From Chlamydoabsidia padenii (taxonomy: Eukaryota; Mucoromycota; Mucoromycetes; Mucorales; Cunninghamellaceae), in contig JAIWND010000007.1 of assembly GCA_025330725.1 (NCBI GenBank), positions 1,153,042-1,217,041 on the forward strand: a stretch of DNA of 64,000 bases. Reading direction: 5' to 3'. The notes below the pieces were generated by a model. The model was not told the DNA's origin. It made no database searches and saw only the letters and a program-made list of their open reading frames with translations. A program made the translations under genes and the position numbers. Shown here piece by piece: positions 27,369 through 40,039 of this stretch (position 1 is its first letter; each line of letters begins with the position of its first letter).

Positions 27369-27760
27369 CAGGTAAAAGTCAACGCAAGTTCGGACAGATT
27401 TACATTTCTCGGCTTTTCATCTAAATACCATAGCTATTTGACGTCTAATAAAGACCCCATCTTTTGTAACACTTATTTTTTTAAAACTGAGCGATTATGC
27501 TGTTCCTGACTCCCAACAACAGCGGGATGTGAATAATTCATCGCCCGCTTTTTGACATGGCATGACCCATTGCTGAAAACAAGGATGATATGATATAATA
27601 TGTTATGATATGATCCTCTACTGCAAGTGGTAGAAAGAATCATAATGAAACAAATAAACAATCACTCACAGACACAAGACAAAAGTTTCGGGTTTCATAT
27701 TGTAAAAAAGGTAAACTTTATTGGGATGGTAATATAGACAAGATAATATAAACTAGGTAA
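27369..27760. other. intergenic region downstream of the repeats
   Basis: After the partial fifth repeat copy there is AT-rich sequence with ATGATATGATATAATATGTT near 27584. No gene is seen. Confidence 0.5.
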
Positions 27761-29732
27761 CTATGTTGATGGGGTAGGGAAGAAGCTCCATACAGTTCCA
27801 AGAGCAGCAAGAATAGTCGAGATGATAAGAATAGTCCAGTTGATAAATTGTTCCTTGTACGACATGGAATTGTGATAAAGTCGATGGTAGCATGCTAAAG
27901 GGAATATCACCGAGATACCAAAACTAAAGAAGGCACCAAGTAAAGCCTAGAAAAATAAAAAAAACAAATGATGAGTGTTCAATGTAGTGGTCTTGGTAAT
28001 CCCAGATATACTTACCATGATGCGATCAAAACCAGGGAACACAGTGGCAATGTAGATAACAAAAGCACTGAGAAGCACCCTACCCAATGTTGACAAGATG
28101 TACTTTTTAAAAGTATGATCCTTGTACCAAGATTCCATTCTAGATTGACTTTGTAACCATAATTCCCAGCTAAGATTAACAGGATTCAACATCAGACCAT
28201 ATTTTGCCACGGGTATCAAGACAATGAGATAGATAGCACCTTGATTGATCCATTTGGTGTACCCAGTGGTATTAGCGAGATTTTGAGTAATCTACCCAAA
28301 TATAGAAGAATGAGTTACATAAAACAAACATCGTCATTTTTTTTTCCCTTACCTCCTGCATTGTATCCAACCCAAACATCATATAACCCGCCACTGCCAT
28401 GATGAGATAGATTGTAAAAGTAATAAAGTAAGTTGTATCTACCATGCGATCATAGGTTTTAGGTTCAGCCATATCACGATAAAGACTTGGGAAGACAGCA
28501 TGACCGGAATAGACAGCCATTAAAAGCCCAAAGCTGAGAGGAATATTAAAAGGCTCTGATGGAATCCATTCCGTTTCCTAAAAAACAAGATTTTAATAAG
28601 AGCCTAATTTGTCACTTTCTTACCATAGGATCCCATAAGCTACCAGGTTGAGTTTTCTTTGTAAGACCATCCAAGACCACAATCACTACAAGGAAGGTAC
28701 TGCTGAAGACACCGAGGACGCTTGCATAAGCCAATTTACTAATAGGGAAGAATGTCATTGGTGTCAAAACGCAAAAAGAGATTAATCTTGCCGTGATCAA
28801 GTCAAAACCAAACAATGTTTCAAGCCCATCACCAAGTAATACCGCCATGGCTACCCTATATTAAACAATAAAGTGTTAGTTACTTTATCTGATGCTCCCC
28901 CCCCTTTTTTTTTTTTTTCTTTACCCTATTGTGAATAGTTCCAGGATGAATACCCCACTGATCACACCACGTCCACGTTCACCAAAAGCCGCCGCACCCA
29001 TATCAGCATAAGTAAGAGCACCAGGAGGAGCTGCATCCAAACAACGAGCCAAGATCTTTGCTGAATAGTTGGTGGCAATAGTGCAAAATAAAAATACCGA
29101 CATACCCACTAACCAACCCGCATGTCGAATACCCAGAGGAAGAGCCAGAGCACCAATACCAACCAAGACATTCACAGAATTGAAGACAGATTGGAGAAAG
29201 GTGGATTGAGGGACGTAATGGGTTTGTTGTTGGACATCTTCATGATATTCGTTCTGGAGGATCATCGTACCCAATGTGGTATGCCTTGATAGTGTAGGGA
29301 AGAAGGAAACCCCAGGGACATTGTGATGTGGCAAGACACTATCCGTATCTGTTCTGTTGAATAAAAAGTTTAGTAGTGTTTAAAAAAAATCATTTGATGA
29401 GTAGTTTACCTGGGTTTCCGATCGTCCTGTCTTACTTCTTCATCTTGTGGTTCCCCTTGTTCTATAGTGACCGGCCTTGATAAAGAAAGATTGTCTGCCA
29501 TATAGAGAGCAGATGTTCTTGAATAAGAGCGACCAAAGGATCCAAGAGCACTTCGGAAGGACCTAGCACTACTGTTGTCGAGTTGATCAGGATACAATGA
29601 CATGTCCAAAGTGTCTTGTTCAGATAAAGGAGTCATAGTACCACTGTATATAGTACCATAGTTGGGTAAATGAGAAGGATGACTATTGGTAGGTACACGG
29701 ACTTGTTCAGGTAAAGAAGGTATTCGTTCCAT
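27761..29732 (-). CDS. vacuolar-type amino-acid transporter (Aa_trans/AVT family)
   Basis: Secondary amino-acid carrier of the SLC32/36/38-like Aa_trans family, as yeast Avt proteins on the vacuole. ATG at 29730-29732 gives MERIPSLPEQVRVPTNSHPS; an upstream GTG is not used. A long hydrophilic N-terminus holds a YGTIYSGT segment and many Ser residues. The membrane part begins STFLQSVFNSVNVLVGIGAL and ALPLGIRHAGW, the hallmark first helix. It continues with TNYSAKILARCLD, AVYSGHAVFPSLYRDM, LMAVAGYMMFG and YGLMLNPVNLSWELWL, up to FFSFGISVIFPLACYHRLY. It ends TVWSFFPTPST with TAG at 27761-27763. About ten or eleven helices and six introns are visible. TTTCAAAGACCGCC (29812-29825) lies about 80 bp upstream. 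The substrate cannot be read from sequence. Confidence 0.92.
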
Positions 29733-30813
29733 GGTCACCAGTTGATAAAATAAAAGAGAAGAGAATCACAAAAAAAAAAAAAAAGCAAGTGAGCCCTTTT
29801 TTATCCCTTTGTTTCAAAGACCGCCGCAGAATTTTTTACATTACACACCTTCTGATGTCAAACCTTGATTCCCACCATTGGCACCCCCTTCATTGTATCT
29901 TTTTCGAAACAGTGTCATCATCACCCTAAACTATCATAAGAATAACAATCATGAGAATCATCCCAACAAATACAGTATCATCAAACCCAAGGATATTGTT
30001 TTTTTTTTCTTTTTTATGTTAGTTCATACACCCCAAATGTTTTATTACTTTACCTTTATAAAAACGCATCAGGTTATTTGCATTGTACTACGTCAGTCGT
30101 CACGAGAAGGGAATGTTGTTTTTTGCTTCTTTTCCACCTTGTTTAAGTGAGGGTAATTTATTGTTTGTGATGAGTATAATGAGAGTAATAGGGGAGTGTA
30201 AAGTATGTACATAATGTAGTTAAAGAAGGTATGATTGAATGGTGTACATGGTGAAAGAAGAGTGGCAAAAAAAAAAAAAGAGAGCGAGAAAGAGAAAAGA
30301 ATATTTAGTCCCTGAAATGGGCAATGAGGCATTTTAATTCCCGCCATGCATTCAAAAATGATGTAATCATGATTTTTTTCAGCCAATGAGATTAGTTTCT
30401 TTTTCATAATCCGACAACTTTTTTTTCTCTCTTTCTCTCATATTTTTATTCTTTTCCACTTTCTTTTTGTTTCCATTATTTATTCCTTATCCTCCTTATT
30501 CATAACCCAAGCTTACGTACAAGATATTCTCCTTCTTTTCTAACTATCTCTGGACTAAAAGGTAATGTATACTGTAACAAACAATAGTAAAACTAGGCAT
30601 GGTGAATCGAAAACGGTAATGTGGAAAAACTGACTTTTTTCTTAATTGTTCTATTCTTCTTTTATGACAATTAGGTACCAATAACTCGACAACAAGTAAG
30701 TTATCATTAAACGAAACAAACAAAAAGAAGGAGTTGGTTGTAACCATATAATATTACTGGACTGAACACTAACTCTCTTATTTAGTCAAAGGTATAACAA
30801 GCTATCAAGAAGA
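29733..30813. promoter_or_regulatory. divergent promoter region, transporter and bZIP genes
   Basis: Motif copies stand at 29812-29825 (TTTCAAAGACCGCC) and 30332-30345 (TTTTAATTCCCGCC). Toward the bZIP gene, AAAAGGTAATGTATAC ... ATGACAATTAG and CAACAAGTAAGTTATC ... CTTATTTAG look like two 5' UTR introns (about 30561-30675 and 30691-30785), leaving a tiny 15-nt exon between them. Splicing is inferred from consensus only. Confidence 0.45.
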
Positions 30814-32491
30814 ATGGTGAATGATCAAGTATCTCATGCCAATATTGCAAACACAGCCATGGATCCAAAGTCAGTACACGTTGAGAACCCGGCCAACTCC
30901 ATGAACGGTAAAATAGAAAAAAAGATAAAACCTAATATGAATTGTTTATACTTTATGATATTTATTGTTTGTATATGATCATAGACCCTACCTCACAACC
31001 ACCGGCGGATTCCCACATTTATGCACAAGTCTCTAATAGTCCTCCAATGGCAGTGCTACCATTGAACCCTAGTGCCAAGCTGGATCAAGAACCGAATCCA
31101 TTCGAACAAAGCTTCTCAACTGCATCCAAGGCATCACCAGACAAGATCAAACTACCAGGGACAACAACAGTGGTACCAGTAACAACTACTTCTTCGACAT
31201 CCTCTTCCTCTTCCTCTTCCTCTTCCTCTTCTTCTCTATCATCCATAATAACACAGGCATCTAATGGCACCAACAATCCGATCACCATGACTACTAATCC
31301 AACTACAACTGAACCTTTGAAATTACCATCTGTGGCTGCAATGACAAGCCCTGCTGCAACTGCTGTTATGAGTAGTGTACCAAAGGATGTTGCCAGTCAA
31401 TACGCTTGGGACTCTTTACGGGCGGGTCCTTTATCACCATCTATGCTACAACGACCCACCAACCCTGATGATTATCCTTATCCCAATGCTACTCTTTCAA
31501 CATCCGTGTTGAATTACTCTGGTAAATACATAATGTTACTGTTATCAATCAAAACATACTAACTTGACTCCTTTCTCTTTTTTGGGGGGCTTTTTTAGAT
31601 TATACACCAAACTCATATCAAGGTAAGATGATGGGAGGGGTAACTTATAGAATTAGGAAACTCACCTTTGTGTGTCATTATCTTTTTTTAGTGGTAGTCA
31701 AAACTGAACCATATTACCCTGAAGAACACCAACAAACATCTCCCATCAAATACCAAGACAAACAACATACTCAGCATTCAGGCCGAAGAACTGCCTCTAC
31801 CAAGAAAGGCACAACCAATGATCAACTAACAGAATCGCCACCACCAAGTCCTTCAACCACGAGTCGACGAAGGAAATCGTCGAGGAATAATGAAGATAAT
31901 ATCGATGATGATGACAAGGATAACAATGACGATAAACCGAAACAAGCAACCAAGAAATCTAGGACGGATGAAGAAGATGAAAAGAGAAAGAATTTTCTGG
32001 AAAGGAATCGATTAGGTAAGAAGAAGAAGAAGAAGAAGAAGAAAAGGAAAGACTAACTTAACAAATTATGCAAAACAGCTGCTTTGAAATGTAGGCAACG
32101 CAAGAAACAGTGGCTAAACAACTTGCAGGCCAAGGTGGAATACTTGACGAACGACAATGAACAATTACAAATCCAAACCAATGCCTTGCGGGAAGAAATC
32201 ATGAATCTCAAGACGATGCTACTCGCTCACAAAGATTGTCCGGTGTCTCAGGCCAATGCAGCACAACAACAAGCCTTATTACGAACCAGTAGTGTCTCTT
32301 CAGTACCGACCTCGTCCTCGTTTACCATAGCGCCAATGTATACACCATCATCTTATATAACATCACCTCATCGTTTATCCACCACTTCTTCCACTGGGTC
32401 TCAACAAGGTCTCAATATGGTCATGGTTCCACAACATCAAGTTACAGCTCCATCTGCCGTCTCATCTTCCTCGGGTGTCATGCAATTCTAA
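30814..32491 (+). CDS. Atf1/CREB-type bZIP transcription factor
   Basis: Stress-activated DNA-binding factor. The bZIP domain is split by an intron and reads KRKNFLERNRLAALKCRQRK followed by KQWLNNLQAKVEYLTNDNEQ and LREEIMNLKTMLLAHKDCPV. This is the diagnostic sequence of the Atf1/AtfA/ATF-2 class, including the conserved HKDCPVSQA after the zipper. The N-terminal region is Ser/Thr-rich with a poly-Ser run, several SP/TP sites and VASQYAWDSLRAGPLSPSML, which resembles the MAP-kinase-regulated segment of AtfA proteins. Start ATG 30814 (MVNDQVSHANIANTAMDP); Met at 30859 is a possible alternative. Introns lie at about 30909-30985, 31521-31599, 31624-31691 and 32015-32080. The end is SSSGVMQF with TAA at 32489-32491. 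In yeasts this factor is the nuclear target of the Hog1/Sty1 kinase. Confidence 0.93.
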
Positions 32492-33175
32492 CAAGATTTG
32501 ATGGGCTTTTTTTTTTTTTAGAATAGCTCTTCCTTTATATCTTATTCCTTCTCTTCACTTAATTAGTATGTTTATATTACTCATCCCTATCCCTCACTTT
32601 GACTAATTTAGTATGAACAGGTTATTCATATGATTACTTCTTCCCCCTATTTTTTTTTTTGTTGCTGCCATGTAAATGTATATTCGTTTTAAATAAAGTT
32701 GATTTAAAACAAAAACATAATGGGGGCTTATTGTCAACAAAATTACTATTTAAAGAATGGATTTGGGACTTTCCATGCATAAACAAATCGGTGTTGTAAT
32801 CCAGTTGATTACTTAAGGACGATCCTTTTCTTTCTACGTTTTCTTTTTTATAAAATTAGTCAACTAGAGTAAATATAGTTGGCTGTCTAATCCAATAGAA
32901 TGGGTGTGTCTACCAAAAAAACAAAAAAAAGTGCATGATCAGATTTCATATTCCGCTTTTCGGGGTACCTTTTTTTCTAGAAAAACCTATAATTACTTTA
33001 CGGATGCCTTGTTCAAGCTCTTATTTTATTATTTATAGTATGGATCCAGATGTTATGCATCTATTTTGTGTAACTATCATGCAAAGTACTATGAAATAAT
33101 CAGGTACCCCCTTTTTCATGTATATAAACGGGAAACTTTTTAGCGTCTCTTTCGTTTTTTCTCTTTATCACAACA
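32492..33175 (+). other. bZIP 3' flank and upstream region of the PDK-like gene
   Basis: AATAAAG near 32691 is a likely poly(A) signal. T tracts occur at 32508-32520 and 32650-32660. A TATATAAAC sequence near 33120-33128, about 50 bp before the next ATG, is a reasonable TATA element. No motif copy of the TCGGGATTTGAA type is seen here. Confidence 0.45.
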
Positions 33176-34352
33176 ATGGTACAATCTCATGTCATGAATG
33201 TCTTGCCCCGGGGCTTAATTGCTCATCTCTGGGACAGCCAAGCAACACGCATCTCAGTAAGTGGATGTTATCATTTGGGATGACAAACACGCTGACATTT
33301 TTTTTTCTTAGTTATCGCATTTGACATCTAAACAATCCACTGTCACCACACCTTCTTTTTTGAGTTCAGAATTACCCATTCGGTACACCCATATTCTACG
33401 CTTGTTATCCTCTTTGGATACTGAGACTTTGCAGGCGCCTTTGATTCGCAATGTAACACAAAGGTACTTGCAGGATATTTGCTCACTGCTTCATCCTTCT
33501 TTACGCCAGACATCACCACGTGCTTATAGTCAAACGATATATCGGCTCAAACAAAGACAAGCTACCAGTATGATTTGTTTACGGTATGCTTTGGCGCCAC
33601 ACTCGTTGAAACTGCTGGATCACATTAATGCAATCAATGTAGGCATACATTATTTATTAGGTAATTTGCAACCCCCGACAGTCAAACCCCGCGCACTCAC
33701 ACCTTTGAATGTAGATCAACATGTATCATGGCATGACCAGACTGGTAATCATGCGCAAAGTATTTGTCCTGTTGGAATAGCTCAACAAGCTGCGAAAGAC
33801 GCTCAAAAAGTATGTAATGATATGTTTGGGGAAACACCCACCATTACCATCAAGAAAAGTACCCATCAACATTATCCTCTTGAAATAACCCAAGTCCCTA
33901 GTATTCTCCATCGTATGCTGTATGAACCCATTTTGCTCACATTGGCATCGCATTCCATGCAAAGAAAATCCCGCCTTGAGATCGACATATTTGGAGGCCC
34001 GACGAGCGTCGGCTTCCGAATCACTCATCCGAAAGTTTATTCATTGGCCTCGGGTGTGTCTGATGGGGTGTGGTCAGGTTGGCGTATGGCCCAGACGTTG
34101 GCGAGTCATTTCGGAGGACATCTTGATGTGGTGTTGGTTAAAGGGTTGGGATCTACCGTTTACTTGACTTTGGATCGTGATCCTCACTTGCTGGAACGAT
34201 ATCCTCATGCTGCTTCGTCAAGGCTCCCACCATCCGCTCAGCTGGATGCGTTTTTACATGCTGTGGCTGATTATTCTACTCCACATCACATCACTCATCC
34301 TGCCACACACCATCATGCTGTTTCCCTGACCGCAGCTGTTGGTCATGCCTAA
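33176..34352 (+). CDS. degenerate mitochondrial PDK/BCKDK-like protein (predicted pseudokinase)
   Basis: Related to the mitochondrial protein kinases that inactivate pyruvate or branched-chain 2-oxoacid dehydrogenase (GHKL fold). Exon 1 (33176-33256) encodes a possible presequence MVQSHVMNVLPRGLIAHLWD; the rest is one exon from 33312. Family features: FLSSELPIRYTHILRLLSSL, NVTQRYLQDICSLLHPS, INVGIHYLLGN, and VPSILHRMLYEPILLTLASH in the place of the N-box helix. The usual ATP-binding residues are missing: the N-box E-x-x-K-N is not present, no DxGxG can be found, and the last box reads VWSGWRMAQTLASHFGGHLD instead of GxGIGL. The end GSTVYLTLDRD is conserved. It is probably a non-catalytic partner, or a fast-evolving yeast Pkp1-like kinase. 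It converges on the MAPKKK gene with 193 bp between stops. Confidence 0.72.
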
Positions 34353-34545
34353 TCCTATTTTTTTATATACCCTACTATTACTTTTTGATTCCCATATTTT
34401 TTTATATGTATACAATAGCCCCCAATAATAATAACAAAGTAAAATGATAATAATGTTTTTTTTTTTATTCAACAATACAGAATGATAAATACATAAATAC
34501 TATACTAATATAAAAAGCAGATGTAACTGATCATATCAGTGGGTA

Positions 34546-37500
34546 CTATAAATCAGGGTCGACCGGGGGAGAAGTAGTTCCGTGACTCCCATCGTCCTTG
34601 TGCTGTTGTTGCTGTTGCTGTTCAAAAAGATCCTTGATGTAAACCCGAAGCGCATCATTTTCTGTCGTCCCAAAATTCACATCATCGATCATCCCATTTT
34701 TTGACCCATGTTGTTGAAGAGGCTGCTGTGTTGCAGAAGAAGATGGAGTAGGTAATGATGGCAAGTTTCCTTGATTATTTGGTAGGTCAATTGGCTGTGG
34801 AGAGGAGGGGATGATTTCGTCGTCTTCATTGTCAGCAATAAATCCGTGTTCCAAGTAATTAGTGATCCAGGGGTGATTTAACAATTCATGCGCCGAGGGT
34901 CGTTCTTTTGGATTTCGGGTGAAGCATTCTTTGAGGAAGGAGATACCAGAGCTTGACATTTGTGAAGGATCAGGAAGAGGAGGGTGACCAGTCACCACAT
35001 GAAACATTACAGACCATTCGTTATCAAGTGTACTCCAAGGACGTCGACCGGTGGCCATTTGTACAATACAACAACCAAGAGACCAGATATCCATGGATCC
35101 TTTTCTACCTGTATCACCGCCTGTAATGACTTCGGGAGACTAGGAAAAAAAAAAACACCCACCATATGTGTTAGAGAAAGTGTCCCATCCAACTGTTTTT
35201 CTTTCTTTGTTCTTACCATATACATAGGTGTTCCAGTTAAACTATTAGCTACTTTTACAGTGGCCATACCCAACGTCTTTTGCCCATGTGCAATAATCTT
35301 GGATGCACCAAAGTCAGTCAATTTCAGTTGGCCCTGGTGATCAATCAAGATATCTACACAATAATCAATTATCAAGTTAGCTCCTTATTGTATTCCGATT
35401 ACTATACATACTTACTGTCAGGTTTAATATCACGATGGACAATGTTGTTATCATGAAGGTAAGCTAATCCACTAAGAAGTTGGTATGCATAATCCACAAT
35501 GTAGTATTCCGCTTCAATTCGACCGCCGACTTCTAATAAAGATCCCAAGCTACCATTTTCGCAGTATTCCATAAAGATGTTGACCTTGTCTCTGTGCACC
35601 TCCTAAAAAAAATGTATGAGTCATTTTTGCATGATTGACCCCCTCTTTTTTTTTTCTTTACTAGTCCCTACCATGCCATAGTATTGCACAATGTTTCGAT
35701 GATGCAGCATTTCCATCACCTTCATTTCCTCCTTGATAGATTTATGCAGAGCTGACAAGGCGCTTGAATCAGGGAACCGAATTTCCTTGACGGCCATGAT
35801 ACTTGATGTGTCCAAATTGATCGCCAGATAGACCGAGCCAAAGGTACCTGCACCGATATACCGACCTTGTTGCCAGCGAAAAGAGATATTGGATGAAGAA
35901 GGAGCCAAGAACACCAAGGATTGATCTTCGGGTTTTTGATCATCTAGTACTTTGCCAACAATTTTTGCTTCTTGTTCATTCTTGTTCCTAATTGATTCCA
36001 GTTGATTAATGTCGCGCATCCATGCATCCCGAATGTACCGATGAGCCGCTGCCACTGCCGCTTCATTCCCCACATCCGCCCCTGCCACATCTTTGCTTGT
36101 TTCAGTCCGTCGCTTTCCACCATTCGGGTTATTGTCGATACTGTCCGTATTCGTGTTGCTGGTGATATAAGAGTTGCGACGGGCCGTAATCCCACGTTTT
36201 CGAAGTTCTTCTTTTTGTTGTACTTCAAACGTCCATCGAGTACCCAAGACATCAAAATGAGAGATCAGGAGAGCAATACACCGAGCCACTTTACTCTGGA
36301 GCATGGAAAAATCAGCGTCGCCCAGTGCCAACATGTTTGTTCCCTTGGTCATGACTTGGCCAAATTCAAGAGCCGCCACTGCCCACCTGAATGTCCTTCG
36401 ATCTGTCGGTATACAGTCGTCGGTGATGAAGCAGATCCATTGGATGGCCAATTGAGTCAAGGAGAGATCGAGAGGGAGTCGGTGCCTGGGATCAAAGAGT
36501 TTGGCCACACGGATACCAAAGTCACTAGCAAAGCTAAAACATTCTTCCACCAATTCGTGACACCCAGAGCTGAGTGTCTGATCCCGGATGGTGTACACAC
36601 TGGTCATGATTGTCTCCGTCAATTTGTAAATGGTCGCCTTGAGTCGTCGGATGTCCTTGTGTACCTTGGGGGCATGTGATCGCTGTTCCCGCACCACGCC
36701 CAGACCAGCATGTTTAACAGATGTCCAAAATTGCGACTTTATGGATTTGAGGTGACGGGCCACATTAGTCACCAACCTGATGCGCTTGGGTTTGAGATTA
36801 ATGTTGACCTGAGGGACATCTTGTTCCATCACATCACCAGGCCAATAAAAGCTTTGCCAAGGAGCTATAAATAATACATAGTCTTGCAGTTGAGGATGAG
36901 TTTCGGGATCGCCAGCTCCGTCAGGACCAACCCCAGTTGTAAAGTAATGTGATGCATAGCCACCAAGGACATTAGGGGTGCTTGGATGATCTTCTTCTCT
37001 TGGAGCTGCAAATCCACTTTGTGCCAATACGGAAATCATTTCAGGTCTGTCGTAGAGTGAAGGTGAGGCAATCAAGTAGATACGGTCTTCTTCAAATGTG
37101 TTGGTTTGTACAAAGAAGTGACCAGTCATTACCAGGTACCTGATTAGAATGTCGAGGCTGTCAGGATCAAAGGAGTATTCGGACGCGTTTTCCAATTCAC
37201 CGATAAAGAATCTATAAATAATTAAAGTAAAGATCAGTTTAGAAACATATGAGGGGTAGATGAGTTGGTATACTTACTTTGCAAATTGTAGAAGTTTTCG
37301 TGCCCGCATCCGCATAGAGTGTAAGAGTTTTGTATATCTTGCTTCGAGATCCACATCAACGCCATTGTTCTGGGTGTCCATCTTGATAATTGTATTCAGA
37401 TCATTCATCACATCTTGAAGCTGTCGAATAGTAAGCCCACTAAATAGTGTCAAGTTTACAAAAAAAGTTAGTAAGTCAAGTTAATTTCTTTTTTCTTTTT

Positions 37501-39146
37501 TTGTTTGTCACTTACCAAAATTGTTCTGTGCATTCATAATAAGCATCATCCGTGTTTCGACAGACAGTAGACTGTAGGAATTCCCACTCCTTTTCCAAGA
37601 CTTCGCATTCCCGCAAGCTGTTTTCCTTTTCATAGTCCAGTTTCCAAGTCATCATTTTAAAGTAAAACCGCACAGCATCCAACACCACAGCGTCATAAGT
37701 CTTGGTCAGTTCCTTGTCGTCATTTAATGTCCAGCCAGGAGCAGGATGTGCCAATTCCTGGTATTGAAGTTTCACCCGGCAAGCTAAAGCGAGTAATCCC
37801 CTGCAATCTTCCAACATGGCCTCCACCATTTGTTTCGGAGGGTCAATGATTTGATCTTTGGTTTCCAGTCGTATCTTGAGTGCTTCTTCCACCAGTCTTG
37901 TCGGAAAGTGAGCCAAATGTTGTAGTTCACCAAAGAATGGAGGCAGATTCATTTCCTTGAAGAGTGTATTATTGGCTATCATCGTTTGTTTTGATTTTAA
38001 AAGGAGAGAATTGAGTGCTGATAGTGTTCGTTTGTCAAAGGTATCTTGAAGAGCTGATTGGCGAAGGATACGTTCCACAAAAGAATAATCATGTTGAGTG
38101 GTATTCTTGTTGGTACTATGGTTACTATGGTTGCTGTTGGTGGTATTAATAGAGACTTGATCCGATTTGTTGCTATTGTTATTACTGTTGTTGTTGTTTA
38201 TAGAATGAATAGAGGAATATGAGTCAGAGTTGGTACGTCGATGTTGCTGGTAATGGTGTTGTGGGTAATTAGTGGAAGGACCTGAAGTAGAGTCCAAACG
38301 AGCTCGAGAGATCTGAAGGTCATCTGAGCCAGTCCAGTTTCGTAAGATCTTGAATTGCATATGTAGACTTCGGGTGACAGTACACCAGGCATTGAGAGCG
38401 TCGAGACGGACTTGAAAAGGCTTGGAGTCATAATTTGGATGAGCTTGTATCATTTCCGCCCGAGTAGCATAAAGAGATTCCACCCGATCGACATTCTTGA
38501 GTACTTCAGCCACCTGGATAAGAGCTGGGTCGTCTGCACTTGGATCCACCTTGAATTGCATGATTGTATCCACCACTTCATCGATCGATTTCCGACTTTC
38601 TTCCAAAAATTTGATTTCATCGGTTATAGTCCGCCCACGCAGCAATGCCCGTAGAGATAGCCAGATTTCTTGAATAGAGTTCTTTTGTTGGAAGACATCA
38701 GAGCTGAGTAGTCGTTTCTTTTCGCTTTTGATGACTTCACCACGAAGCACTGATTGAAGCATTTGCTGCCATTCACGTCGCTCATGTGCTGTTTCAGGTG
38801 AGATGGTGTATGTTGTGTGTGTCCCGTTGTTGTTTGAGGTTCGGTAGTATGCTTGTTGTCCAGTTTCTTCTTCTTCTTCATCCTCTTCATCCTCTTCATC
38901 GTTATCATCAGGGAAGAGATCATTGTCGCTTTCTTCGTCTTCGTCGTTGGAGGAATCTTGTCTTGATGGTGTGCCGTAATGAGGATCGAAATTGGAAAAG
39001 TCAAAGGTTGTATAAGTTGCTGGTGTAGTAGGTATAATGGTCGCAGAGTTGCCATTTCCAAATGTTGAGAACGCGGTTGGTGTATGAGTGAAGCCAGAAG
39101 ATTCATTGTCTGTTGAAGTCCAGCGTACTTTTTTTACCTCTTCCAT
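34546..39146 (-). CDS. Ssk2/Ssk22/MEKK4-type MAP kinase kinase kinase
   Basis: Upstream kinase of the osmotic/stress MAPK pathway (Ssk2 in yeast, Wis4/Win1 in fission yeast). ATG at 39144-39146. An N-terminal disordered acidic part (EDEEDEEEEE) is followed by the large Ssk2-type helical regulatory region, e.g. RREWQQMLQSVLRGEVIKSE and FKILRNWTGSDDLQISRARL. The kinase domain is C-terminal: FRWQQGRYIGAGTFGSVYLA (glycine loop), IMAVKEIRF (Lys), YLHDNNIVHRDIKPDN (catalytic loop), KLTDFGASKI (DFG), and after a TGTPMYM activation-loop end SPEVITGG, then MDIWSLGCCIVQMATGRRPW. All catalytic residues are present. The tail is Gln/Ser/Pro-rich and ends SPPVDPDL with TAG at 34546-34548. About seven introns. 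An Atf1-like factor, the usual end point of this pathway, lies 2 kb beyond its 3' end. Confidence 0.94.
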
Positions 39147-40039
39147 GTAATGTATATGGTATGATAAAAGGGTAATTTAAAAAAGAAAGACAAAAGTAAA
39201 GAAAAAGGAAAAAAAAAAAAAAAAAAAAGAAAAGGGGGATTCTTTGAAAATGAAATTTTCAAAGCCCGAATTTTCTTCTCAAGGATGATCACCTGTATCA
39301 AAAGTCAGCGGGCTCTTCAGAGGATGGGTCTTTTTTTTTTTTTTTTTTTGGAAGATGTCCCTTTTTTTCATCATTTCATGGTCCGTGCATGATGGACCTA
39401 ATCATTTAATGGATGGTCATATACTTACCTATAGTGCAATATGAAAAATGATGTTGGAAGACAACTCCTGAATAAAACTTGCTATGATATGAAGTTGCGT
39501 TATGAAATACACGTGAGATACCCCTCGACGTTTTCAAGTGGCAATCCATGGAGATACCCCATATCGTATCAGATCCGGGAATCGGAGTTTCAACCAATGA
39601 GGCTACTCTGTTGTGTGCCTATAAAGTAAGGAACAGTGTTTGTTGTCTCTACCTTTAGGAGAACAGTACTTTGAATCAAATAGAGGAATAATTTCATTAT
39701 TGATTTATAGTATAGTATTACCATGGTTCCCCAATCTTACCAATTCAATTAAAAATTCTCGACAATGAAGTAGGGTATACAAAGATATTTAATAGGTGTT
39801 TCGTGCCTAAATAAGCTTTTATGTCGGGATTTGAAATATGTTCGTTGCACACCACCAAATCTAAAAAAACTATTTGCGTCTCCTATTTCTTCTTTCTTTC
39901 TCTTTTCTTTCTTTCTTTCCTTCAACTTGATTCTACCACCCTAATTTTTCTCTATATACCCTCTCTTTATACTCGTTACTGAATCCCACACACACACACA
40001 CACACATACATACAATTTAAACAAATCCTCTGAACATCA
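39147..40039. promoter_or_regulatory. divergent promoter region, MAPKKK and SH3-SAM-PH-CH genes
   Basis: TTTTCAAAGCCCG (39257-39269) lies about 110 bp before the MAPKKK start and ATGTCGGGATTTGAAAT (39821-39837) about 200 bp before the + strand start. A small inverted repeat GAAAATGAAATTTTC sits at 39246-39260. T20 and A18 tracts are at 39331-39350 and 39211-39228. CT-rich and CA-rich stretches lie near 39890-39930 and 39990-40006. No coding region is supported. Confidence 0.5.

Noticed and set aside
36002..36679. A 225-codon + strand frame
   Set aside because: It is antisense to the MAPKKK regulatory region, whose reading frame and family match are clear.
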